A stretch of DNA of 64,000 bases from Wocania_A sp965224845 (GTDB lineage Bacteria > Bacteroidota > Bacteroidia > Flavobacteriales > Flavobacteriaceae): NCBI GenBank assembly GCA_965224845.1, contig CBDDAJ010000015.1, positions 124,001-188,000 on the forward strand, read 5' to 3'. The notes under the pieces are model-generated. The model ran no database searches and was not told the origin of the DNA. It worked only from the letters and a program-made list of their open reading frames with translations. Both the position numbers and the translations under genes were made by a program. Positions 51,116 through 59,342 of the stretch are shown here, in pieces; the stretch's first letter is position 1, and every line of letters starts with the position of its first letter.

Positions 51116-51646
51116 ATGGGTTCCTATTTATTGATAAATAAAAAAATTAAGCTAGTTTTCTTAATGCTTGTTGTAAGTTCAAATATTTTAATTGCACAAC
51201 AACAAAGTAGTGAATTTTGGAACCATGTTAGATTTGGTGGGGGCATAGGGTTGAGTTTTGGCGATGGCTATTTTAGTGGTACCATTGCACCTAGTTCTAT
51301 TTATGAATTTGATGATAATTTAGCACTTGGCTTGGGGCTTAATGCTACATTTAACAAACAGACAAATGTTTATAAGTCTACCATTTTAGGGGGCAGTATA
51401 ATTGGATTATTTAATGTTTTAACAGAATTGCAGCTTTCTGCCGAGTTTGAGCAACTTCATGTTAACAGAACCTACGATGTTAACTTAAGTATAGATAAAG
51501 AAAATTATTGGGTTCCTGCTTTATTTGTTGGAGCAGGTTACAGAAATGGCAATGTAACTTTTGGTGTTAGATACGATATTTTATATGATGCTGATAAAAG
51601 TATTTATGCAGATTCTTGGGCACCCTTTGTTAGGTTTTATTTTTAA
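51116..51646 (+). CDS. Outer-membrane beta-barrel protein next to sucA
   Basis: 176 aa with a signal peptide (KLVFLMLVVSSNILIAQ). The mature part has eight predicted strands (VRFGGGIGLSFGDGYFSGTIAP, DNLALGLGLNATFN, YWVPALFVGAGYRNGNVTFGVRYDILYD, PFVRFYF). A small Gly/aromatic barrel. I recall databases naming such proteins alpha-ketoglutarate decarboxylase because they adjoin sucA; that name does not fit this sequence. Diverges from sucA. Confidence 0.75.
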   Translation: MGSYLLINKKIKLVFLMLVVSSNILIAQQQSSEFWNHVRFGGGIGLSFGDGYFSGTIAPSSIYEFDDNLALGLGLNATFNKQTNVYKSTILGGSIIGLFNVLTELQLSAEFEQLHVNRTYDVNLSIDKENYWVPALFVGAGYRNGNVTFGVRYDILYDADKSIYADSWAPFVRFYF

Positions 51647-51682
51647 CACATAAAAAATAAACCTATTTCGTTTTATAAAAAG

Positions 51683-51712
51683 CAAAGCCCCTGATTATAA
51701 AAACAACCAGAG
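51683..51712 (-). terminator. Terminator after the DUF3472 gene
   Basis: On the minus strand GCCTCTGG pairs with TCAGGGGC across a loop (one G-U pair), then a T-rich run. It sits between the OM barrel gene (plus) and the end of the PUL operon (minus). Confidence 0.55.
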
Positions 51713-51746
51713 GCATTATGAAAAAAACTAACTCAAAATAAAAATG

Positions 51747-53573
51747 TTATTTTGTATACCCCATAATTTCTGCCATAGCTGCATTATCGGTACCGTCGTG
51801 TGATGCTTTTATTATAACCTTAAGATATCTGTATGTTTTTACTGCTCCAAAATCGATGTCTTGCTCTGTGGCAATATTTTGTAGAGTAAAATTACCCATA
51901 CTTTCCCAGGTCGTATTATCAGAACTTATTTGTAGTTCAATATCTTTTACAGCTCTGGATAATGTTTGCCTTTGAGCAAACCGTATACCTTCTACTTCTA
52001 TTTCTGCTCCCATATCTATAACAATATGATGTGGTGCTGTAGCTGTACAACCACTCCAGCAAGAATGCCAGTAAGTTTCCAGATTACCATCTAAAACATC
52101 GGCAGCTCTTCCTGTATCCCCTTCGCCTCCATTATCTTCTTGAGTACTAAAATCTGAAATTGTCCAGGTACTTCTGTCTAACAATGTTACCGGAGTAGGA
52201 GGGTCTGGAAGTGTAGGGACTTCCAGAGCAGTAAAATCTATATCGGGAGCAACACCTGATGCTGTTCTAGTAAAAGTTGTATTGGGTTGTACACTGGCGT
52301 TAAAGAAACCACAATTCTTTAAAAAGAATGCATTACCATTTGTACCACCTTCAAAGTCTAGCCTATCGCCATTAGTCGCTGTAGCATCTGCCGTAAATGT
52401 ACCGTTTGTCATTTCTACCCAAGTATTATCGGTAGTATATGCCCATTGGTTGCCATAATTTACTTTTCTGGAAAGATACCCGGTACTAGGATTAAAGTTT
52501 TCCAAAAACGAGTGCATTCTTGTTAAATAAGTATCTGTCTTGGGTCTTCTTAAGCTAGCTATCAATTGCCAATCTCCAACCTCAGGATCATAAAAATACC
52601 CTGTATAGTCTGTAGATCCAGAAACGCCATTAGAAGGCTCTCCTTTTAGTAAAAACTTGTAGGTTACACCCGTTTTCCAACCTACATCAATAAAAGATTG
52701 TATACCTGATCCTTCATTTCCAAAATCCTGAACAGTTACACCTGTCCCGTTTCCTAAATTAGTAACCTTATAATCTTCTGGGATTTGATTAGGGTCATCG
52801 GTACTAAAAGCACTCCATATTGAAAATAAAACACGCCTTTCTGTAGCTGAATTAACCTGCATCCCGAAATAGCCCTGAGCATGACCATTTGCCATAAAAA
52901 ATGAACCTAGCTGATCTTCTCCTTCCGGAACCGTAACCTCGTTGTAAAACCATCGCACATCTTTTCCTTCTGGCTCTTCATATCCCATATGTACTGAAGG
53001 GCCTCTTCTTCCGAAGTAAAAATTACTTGTAGGGTTAAACGTTATCCCGGAAGATATGGCAGCACCTCCAAAAAGAATATCATTAATATCCGCTATATAG
53101 TTTCCAGATTTTTCTAATCCTTGAATTTTAATAGTGTGGTATCCTTCTGGAACTGTGAATACTCCAACCTCTTCTGTTTTATACGTGCTATTAGAAATGG
53201 TTATTTCCTTTGAAACGTTACCTACAGTGACCTTTATTTTAGATGTTTGTGCTGATTTAATTTTAAACCCTATGTTTAATTTACCTGCACCAGTTTTAAC
53301 ATAGGTGTGAATAACATCATCTAAAGAGGTCCAGTTATGTATTCCTGAATCAGAAACCACAGACATATCTTGAGTTAAATTATTAACCACCCAACTATTT
53401 GCTCCAATTGGAACTGTTTTTGTGAGCTCTAATGCTTCTGTTTCTTCTTCTAATTCTGTTTCTGTATTATCATCATGTTGAGAACATGAGCTACAGGAGA
53501 TTAAAATATTAATCAAGAATATTAAAAAGAGATTAGAGCTTAAAAAGTTTACGTGTATTTTAATTATATGCAT
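51747..53573 (-). CDS. DUF3472/DUF5077 lipoprotein with C-terminal F5/8 discoidin domain
   Basis: 608 aa, last gene of the PUL-like operon. N-terminal lipoprotein signal (FLIFLINILISCSSC). A DUF5077-like carbohydrate-binding domain comes first (about 45-150; PIGANSWVVNNLTQD, GNYIADINDILFGG), then DUF3472 (about 160-450; FYFGRRGPSVHMGYE, LFSIWSAF), then an F5/8 type C domain (about 460-608; WTISDFSTQEDNGGEG). The discoidin part shows a CWSGC motif shared with the 200-residue protein of the same operon. Probably surface lipoprotein that binds glycans. Confidence 0.88.
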   Translation of the reverse strand: MHIIKIHVNFLSSNLFLIFLINILISCSSCSQHDDNTETELEEETEALELTKTVPIGANSWVVNNLTQDMSVVSDSGIHNWTSLDDVIHTYVKTGAGKLNIGFKIKSAQTSKIKVTVGNVSKEITISNSTYKTEEVGVFTVPEGYHTIKIQGLEKSGNYIADINDILFGGAAISSGITFNPTSNFYFGRRGPSVHMGYEEPEGKDVRWFYNEVTVPEGEDQLGSFFMANGHAQGYFGMQVNSATERRVLFSIWSAFSTDDPNQIPEDYKVTNLGNGTGVTVQDFGNEGSGIQSFIDVGWKTGVTYKFLLKGEPSNGVSGSTDYTGYFYDPEVGDWQLIASLRRPKTDTYLTRMHSFLENFNPSTGYLSRKVNYGNQWAYTTDNTWVEMTNGTFTADATATNGDRLDFEGGTNGNAFFLKNCGFFNASVQPNTTFTRTASGVAPDIDFTALEVPTLPDPPTPVTLLDRSTWTISDFSTQEDNGGEGDTGRAADVLDGNLETYWHSCWSGCTATAPHHIVIDMGAEIEVEGIRFAQRQTLSRAVKDIELQISSDNTTWESMGNFTLQNIATEQDIDFGAVKTYRYLKVIIKASHDGTDNAAMAEIMGYTK

Positions 53574-53586
53574 ATTAAAAATGGTG

Positions 53587-56500
53587 TTATAAATTATTAG
53601 AAATTCTATATAATTGATGCTTATCGTTATTGTTGCAAATCAGTACAAGATTAGCATTTGCTGTTTTTAAATAGGTTAAGCCTCTAACATCAGAATTGGC
53701 ATAAAAACCTATTTGCCTATTAGGCACATGTTTGAATCCTTTATTATCAGTTCCATTTAAAAACACGCCTATTCCTGCATCGGCACGTGTTGTCTCAACT
53801 TCTGAATGATAATTATTCCCTGCCATTAAAAGGTCCTTCACATGATCTCCATCAAAATCTTTATAAATAATACTGTTAATAGGAGCCGTTTGAGCCTCTA
53901 TTGGAAAGGCAGAAAAGCGGAATTGGTTATTTCCTTCATTTAAAAAAATACCTGATCGAAATTCAGTAACCTCGTAATGCAATGACGAATTAATTCCCTC
54001 TCCCAGAATGCCTGCCAAATCTGAATTTGCAAAATCGGTATATGTCTTAATTTTTTCTTTTAAAAATGGCATTTGTTCTGAAGTACAAGATTTACCTCTT
54101 ACAGGAACTTGTTTTGAATTATAATATTTAGCTAAGACTACATCTTCAGTTCCATTATCATCAAAATCGTTTGTATAAACATGAAATGGTTTTTCTTTTG
54201 AAGCATGGAATTTATAATTAAGCCCTAAGTTACCTGCAATAATGTCTTGATCTCCATCTCCATCAACATCTTCAATTAGTATTGTATTCCACCAACCTTT
54301 TGCTAATGCCAAATCAGAAAAATTAGAACCTCTTGAAAGCTGTCCTTGATCATTTACAAAAACTTCAATTCCCATCCATTCGCCTGTAATAATTAAATCT
54401 AAATCATTGTCATTATCTATATCATTCCATTGTGCGTCTGTTACCATTCCTACTTTTTCAACATCTTGAGCATATTGCTTGGTTCCGTCTGTAAAAGTTC
54501 CTTTGTTATTAATAAGAAGGTAGCTAGAGGGTGCGTATGGGTATTTCCCAGGAATTACACGACTGCCAATAAAGAGGTCTACATCGCCATCATTATCATA
54601 ATCTGAAGCTTTTACAACCGATCCAGACGATTTTAATGCTGGTAACTTTGAGTTGGAACGTTTAAAGTTGTAATTTCCATGATTGATATACAGCCTGTCT
54701 TGCAATAAACCTGAACCTTCTTCAAATTCGTAGCTACCGCTTACCACATATAAATCATCATCACCATCGTTATCAGCATCAAAAAAACAAGCAGAAACAT
54801 CTTCATACACGCTATCTTTTATAAAACCTGATACAGATATTGTTTTAAAATTACCGTCTCTACTTCCTATTAATAATTGAGCGGGTTGCCGATGTGCGCC
54901 TCCAATAAAAAGATCATCTACTCCATCTCCATTTAAATCGGTAGATGCAATAGCCGGACCTGTTTGTGATAGTTTGTGTGGTAGTAATAATTGCTTATCG
55001 TAATCTTTATAAGATATTTCTTGATGTGAAAAATCAAAACTTTGCTTAGTAAATAATTTATTATTTTTAATTGGCTTTGTATTTTCTGCAAGCTTAATAC
55101 TTTCAGAATGGCTTACTGTTAAGGTTTGATTAGCCTCAACATTATTTAAGGTTTGTGCTTTTCCATCATTCCAAATAATCTCTATTTTAGGAATTACAGT
55201 GTCTGCTCCTAAACCAAAGTGTAATGTATTAGGCATTGAAGACAAATAGCCTCTAGCATTTACTAGTTCTCTGGTTAATACCTGCCCATTATTTTGATGC
55301 ACTTTAACTAAAGTGCCAACTCCAAATTTATTTTTTGCAGTGCCTTTAAACTTAAGTTTTAAATAACTGTTTTTTGTTAAAGCTGTAGCATTATTGCGAA
55401 GTATAGTGGCATATTCATCTAAATTATTGGTAACAATATCTAAATCGCCATCGTTATCTAAATCTACATATACCGCTCCATTTGAGAAGGTTGGTGTTTC
55501 ATTTGCCCAATCTTCAGACTTATTTTCAAATTGGGTATTACCCGTATTTTTAAAAAAATAGTTGGTTAGCTTTTGTTGTGGTAGTTTTTGAGTAAACCTG
55601 TAAAAGTCCTTTTCTTTTAAACTTGCTTTATTTTTCTCAATATATGCATTGATTTCATTATTTACATCTCTATCTACAACATCTCTATAAACACCGTTGG
55701 TGACGTACAAATCATTATAACCATCCAAATCGAAATCGGCAAATAATGTAGCCCAGCTCCAATCGGTTTTTGCCACTCCAGACATGTTTGCTATTTCGCT
55801 AAACGTACCATTACCATTGTTTACCTGCATAACATTATGCATGTATTGATAATGATAACCATTGTTAGTCATCGCATTAAACCTATCTATAGACATCATT
55901 GACATGGTAGTTTTTGAACGCACATAATCCTCTGGGCTCATATCGGCCACCATCAAATCTAACAACCCATCGTTATTGATGTCTGCAAAATCTGCTCCCA
56001 TACTATAGTATGAGATATGTTTAAAAATCTCTTCTTTTTTATCGGTAAATGTTCCATCTCCATTATTTATATATGCAAAGTCTGGCATAATAAAATCATT
56101 ACTAACATAAATATCTGGCCAACCATCATTATTTAAATCACCAACTTGGGCATGTAGTCCAAAACCTAGATCAGGAATAATACCAGCTGTTTCAGAAACA
56201 TCTTCAAATTGGTCATTTCCATTATTTCTGTAAAGTTTATCAGCACTTTTTGATGCTTTTATTTTTTCTTTTTGCTTTTGAATTTGCTCTAAATCCAATA
56301 AAGCTCCCGATAAATTAAAATCTGAAGGTGCATTAGTGATATAAACATCTAAATCGCCATCTTTATCATAATCAAAAAAAGTAGATGATATCGATCTATT
56401 TGAATCAGCTAATCCATATTCAGCAGCTTGCTCTGTAAAGGTTAAATCGCCATTATTTATATAAAGCATATTTGCCAAACGCTCATCTCCCTTATACCAG

Positions 56501-56907
56501 CCTGCTCTATTAATATAAATATCTAAAAGCCCATCATTATTAACATCAGCAACAGACACGCCGGTATCAAAACCTGTTCGTTTTACAATACCTGCTTGCT
56601 CTGTGATATCTTCAAACTTAAAATTACCTTTATTTAAAAATAGCTTATTGGGATATATATTAGAAGTAAAGAAAAGGTCTTGCAACCCATCATTATTAAA
56701 ATCGGCTGCTGCTACTCCACCTCCTATATATATATACTGGTATCTGTAGTAATGCAATTTCTCGGATTCCAAAATTTTATTTTCAAAAGTTACTCCAGAT
56801 ATTTGAGTTGGTACTTTTGTAAATAACTGATCTGGTTTTATACTATCTATGTTATCACCACATGATAGTAAACAAAGTAATAATCCGTATAAAATATATT
56901 TTTGCAT
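53587..56907 (-). CDS. FG-GAP/VCBS repeat lipoprotein with ASPIC/UnbV domain (CRTAC1-like)
   Basis: 1106 aa. Lipoprotein signal YILYGLLLCLLSC. Many FG-GAP/VCBS repeats (GVAAADFNNDGLQDLFFTS, GVSVADVNNDGLLDIYI; each with the DxDxDG calcium-binding loop) form two propeller blocks. An ASPIC/UnbV domain separates them (about 505-590; KFGVGTLVKVHQNNGQVLTRELV...NTLHFGLG). Common in Bacteroidota PULs as a surface protein. Start 103 bases after the discoidin gene, across a strong hairpin; the next gene starts 14 bases downstream. Confidence 0.9.
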   Translation of the reverse strand: MQKYILYGLLLCLLSCGDNIDSIKPDQLFTKVPTQISGVTFENKILESEKLHYYRYQYIYIGGGVAAADFNNDGLQDLFFTSNIYPNKLFLNKGNFKFEDITEQAGIVKRTGFDTGVSVADVNNDGLLDIYINRAGWYKGDERLANMLYINNGDLTFTEQAAEYGLADSNRSISSTFFDYDKDGDLDVYITNAPSDFNLSGALLDLEQIQKQKEKIKASKSADKLYRNNGNDQFEDVSETAGIIPDLGFGLHAQVGDLNNDGWPDIYVSNDFIMPDFAYINNGDGTFTDKKEEIFKHISYYSMGADFADINNDGLLDLMVADMSPEDYVRSKTTMSMMSIDRFNAMTNNGYHYQYMHNVMQVNNGNGTFSEIANMSGVAKTDWSWATLFADFDLDGYNDLYVTNGVYRDVVDRDVNNEINAYIEKNKASLKEKDFYRFTQKLPQQKLTNYFFKNTGNTQFENKSEDWANETPTFSNGAVYVDLDNDGDLDIVTNNLDEYATILRNNATALTKNSYLKLKFKGTAKNKFGVGTLVKVHQNNGQVLTRELVNARGYLSSMPNTLHFGLGADTVIPKIEIIWNDGKAQTLNNVEANQTLTVSHSESIKLAENTKPIKNNKLFTKQSFDFSHQEISYKDYDKQLLLPHKLSQTGPAIASTDLNGDGVDDLFIGGAHRQPAQLLIGSRDGNFKTISVSGFIKDSVYEDVSACFFDADNDGDDDLYVVSGSYEFEEGSGLLQDRLYINHGNYNFKRSNSKLPALKSSGSVVKASDYDNDGDVDLFIGSRVIPGKYPYAPSSYLLINNKGTFTDGTKQYAQDVEKVGMVTDAQWNDIDNDNDLDLIITGEWMGIEVFVNDQGQLSRGSNFSDLALAKGWWNTILIEDVDGDGDQDIIAGNLGLNYKFHASKEKPFHVYTNDFDDNGTEDVVLAKYYNSKQVPVRGKSCTSEQMPFLKEKIKTYTDFANSDLAGILGEGINSSLHYEVTEFRSGIFLNEGNNQFRFSAFPIEAQTAPINSIIYKDFDGDHVKDLLMAGNNYHSEVETTRADAGIGVFLNGTDNKGFKHVPNRQIGFYANSDVRGLTYLKTANANLVLICNNNDKHQLYRISNNL

Positions 56908-56958
56908 TGAATCCTTATCACTAAAAATTAGAACTACAACTGTTTTTTCATAGTTGTA

Positions 56959-56991
56959 AAGCCCAAAATAGAATACTCATATTTTGGGCTT
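56959..56991 (-). terminator. Strong hairpin between the discoidin and FG-GAP genes
   Basis: AAGCCCAAAATA (56959-56970) pairs perfectly with TATTTTGGGCTT (56980-56991), nine-base loop. A second, smaller hairpin (ACAACTATG...CAGTTGT) follows on the minus strand. The T-run is weak, so it is more likely a processing or attenuation site than a full terminator. Confidence 0.55.
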
Positions 56992-57010
56992 ATTGTATTA
57001 TAATACTGTT

Positions 57011-57571
57011 TTAAAAATAAGGTGCTACTTCTGCTAAAGCAGCATTATTTGTACCATCATAAACTTTAACTACGGTAACTCTAAAATAGCGTGCATTAAC
57101 AGCTTCTTCTAAAGGTCGGTCTTGAAATGCCTTGGATTTTTCCAAAGTAAACTCTCCTAAGGAAGTCCAACTCGAATTATCGTTACTAATTTCAATAGAT
57201 AAAATTTCAATATTTCTAGAAAGGGATTGTCTTTGTACAAAATTAAACCCGTTAATATCTCTAGGTTCTAACATATCGATAACAAAATAATGTGGCGGTA
57301 CTGCTGTACATCCTACCCAGCATGTGTGCCAAAATGTATCAGGGTCTCCATCAATTGTATTAAATACCCTACCATTACCGGCACCTTCACCATCATTGTC
57401 TTCTTGACTGGTATAATCTACTACTGTCCACCCTGTAGTATCTAATGGTACTGGTGGTAATTTAAGACTCGTATCTATAAGTACTTTATCTGGTGTACAT
57501 GAATAAACTGCTGCCAAAAACGTGGCTATTGTAAAAAAAGTAGCAACTCTTAATGTTGTCTTTTTATGCAT
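57011..57571 (-). CDS. F5/8 discoidin lipoprotein of the PUL-like operon
   Basis: 186 aa from the Met at 57571 (MHKKTTLRVATFFTIATFLAAVYSC). A 14-residue longer start would run into the hairpin at 57612-57645. Lipobox AVYSC. The rest is one F5/8 type C domain (WTVVDYTSQEDNDGEGAGN, HYFVIDMLEPRDINGFNFVQRQ, RYFRVTVVKVYDGTNNAALAEV). It carries WHTCWVGCTA, the same Cys pair as in the DUF3472 protein. Position right after susD suggests a SusE/F-like surface glycan-binding role. Confidence 0.85.
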   Translation of the reverse strand: MHKKTTLRVATFFTIATFLAAVYSCTPDKVLIDTSLKLPPVPLDTTGWTVVDYTSQEDNDGEGAGNGRVFNTIDGDPDTFWHTCWVGCTAVPPHYFVIDMLEPRDINGFNFVQRQSLSRNIEILSIEISNDNSSWTSLGEFTLEKSKAFQDRPLEEAVNARYFRVTVVKVYDGTNNAALAEVAPYF

Positions 57572-57611
57572 TATTATTAATTTTCTCATAAAATATTTGT
57601 TTTGATTACTC

Positions 57612-57645
57612 AAGAACAGTTTACTTTTCCAAATAAACTGTTCTT
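57612..57645 (-). terminator. Strong hairpin after susD
   Basis: AAGAACAGTTTA pairs perfectly with TAAACTGTTCTT (loop CTTTTCCAAA), 15 bases beyond the susD stop. Weak T-run. Probably mRNA processing or partial termination between susD and downstream genes. Confidence 0.55.
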
Positions 57646-57660
57646 TGGAGCTATTATATA

Positions 57661-59331
57661 TTAATCATTTTGAATCAACGAAGGTTGCAGTAATATCTGT
57701 TGTTCCGGAATAAATTCTACAATAACGTTACTGTTAGGATCGATTTCTGGAAATGGATTTGAGTTATTCAAATGTGTACCAGGATACCTTCTATTCATAG
57801 TTCTTCCATTTCTAAAGACATCAAATTTTCTATGTCCTTCGAAAGCCAACTCTAACTGACGCTCTTCCAAAACAACATCTAAAACAGTATATCCAGCCGG
57901 TAATGTTCCCAGAGTATATGGAGGGACTTGTGCTCTATTTCTTAAGATATTAATATTATCAAGTGCAGCCTGACCAGAACTTTGTTTAGCCAGAGCTTCA
58001 GCTTTGTTTAAATACATCTCAGCCAAACGAGACACAGTAGGTGACCAAAGGTGCAAATCATTTTCCTGCTGTGATGCTTTTAATATATAAAACTTTGGGT
58101 ATCCATTACGCTTATCCATGTCAAAATCAAAGGTTACGTCCTGTCTTCCGTTTGGTCCGTTAAAATAGTAAACGGTTCTTCCGTTAACATCTTCAGATTC
58201 TAGTGTATAGTTACTTCCATCATAATCAAAGGTTATTGTACCTCCACTATCTGTAGTTCTGGCAAATTCATATTCGTAACCATCTTGATCACTTCCTTCT
58301 ACCCAATATACTGCAGGTATTTTTTGCCCATTGGCATCTTCTAAATATTGCGGTTCTATAAAGCTTTCTCGTAAATCGCCTTCATTTTTATCTAATAACT
58401 CTAAATAGGTTTGAGACGCATACATTTCTCCCCAGCCTACACCATCAATTTTGGCATAAAAAGATCCTATTGTAAACCAATCTTCAGTACCAGGAATATC
58501 AATACCTTTTGTTAACGTAATAGAAAATATAGCTTCTTCGTTCTCCGAAGGCGGCAACTGATTCATAATTGCAAATCGGCTACTTGACAATAGGCTATAG
58601 CTGCCCGAGTTAATTACTTTATCAGCATATTCAATAGCCTTAGCATTGTCTCCCATGTATAGGTATACCCTGGACAATAATGCCTGTGCTGCTTCTTTAG
58701 ATGCAAAAGAAGGGCCTTTGTTTTCATTCATTAATTCTTCAGCTTTTAGCAGATCTGAAAGTACTTGGTCATAAACCTCTCCAACAGTATGTCTGTCTGG
58801 AATATCATCCAAATCTGCTGTTAATTTGAGTGGTACCGACAAATTAGAAGTCCCTTGATTATATGGTCGTCCAAAAACATTTCCCATTTGAAAGTATACT
58901 AACCCACGTATATAGTAGTTTTCTCCTAATACCTGGTTAGCTTCAGGCGTCCCTTCTTCAAGTAATTCTAACACTTTATTAGCACCTATAACGGCTCTGT
59001 ATGAATTTCTCCAAAATCTATCATTCCTACTGTTATTAGGTACTCTTTGATAGTTATAAAAAAAGAATAATGGATCGGTTGTTCCTCCACTAATCATAAC
59101 ATTATCTCCTGAATATTCAGACATTCTATGTAAATCATCTGACCATCCATCATAACCTTTATCCCCTTTCAAGAACAGGTAATTCCCTAATGTTGCTGAT
59201 TGAGCAGCTCCGGGATCTGAAAAAAGATCGTCGGTTGACACTTCAGTAAATGGTCCTCTATCTAAATCACATGAGGTAACAACCAAAGTGATTAGTAATA
59301 GTATTAAAAAGTTTATTTTTTTCATCATCAT
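57661..59331 (-). CDS. susD: SusD/RagB family glycan-binding lipoprotein
   Basis: 556 aa. Lipoprotein signal LILLLITLVVTSC (Cys about 21). SusD-type helices and TPR-like core (YYIRGLVYFQMGNVFGRPYNQ, AQALLSRVYLYMGDNAKAIEYADKVI) and the conserved C-terminal EERQLELAFEGHRKFDVFRNGRTM. Surface partner that lids SusC and delivers the glycan. Starts 11 bases after susC. The first three codons are ATG ATG ATG; the exact start is uncertain by 6 bases. Confidence 0.96.
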   Translation of the reverse strand: MMMKKINFLILLLITLVVTSCDLDRGPFTEVSTDDLFSDPGAAQSATLGNYLFLKGDKGYDGWSDDLHRMSEYSGDNVMISGGTTDPLFFFYNYQRVPNNSRNDRFWRNSYRAVIGANKVLELLEEGTPEANQVLGENYYIRGLVYFQMGNVFGRPYNQGTSNLSVPLKLTADLDDIPDRHTVGEVYDQVLSDLLKAEELMNENKGPSFASKEAAQALLSRVYLYMGDNAKAIEYADKVINSGSYSLLSSSRFAIMNQLPPSENEEAIFSITLTKGIDIPGTEDWFTIGSFYAKIDGVGWGEMYASQTYLELLDKNEGDLRESFIEPQYLEDANGQKIPAVYWVEGSDQDGYEYEFARTTDSGGTITFDYDGSNYTLESEDVNGRTVYYFNGPNGRQDVTFDFDMDKRNGYPKFYILKASQQENDLHLWSPTVSRLAEMYLNKAEALAKQSSGQAALDNINILRNRAQVPPYTLGTLPAGYTVLDVVLEERQLELAFEGHRKFDVFRNGRTMNRRYPGTHLNNSNPFPEIDPNSNVIVEFIPEQQILLQPSLIQND

Positions 59332-59342
59332 AATTATTTTAT

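Noticed and set aside
51116..51646. Alpha-ketoglutarate decarboxylase
   Set aside because: The sequence is a small outer-membrane barrel with a signal peptide; the enzyme genes are sucA and sucB next to it.
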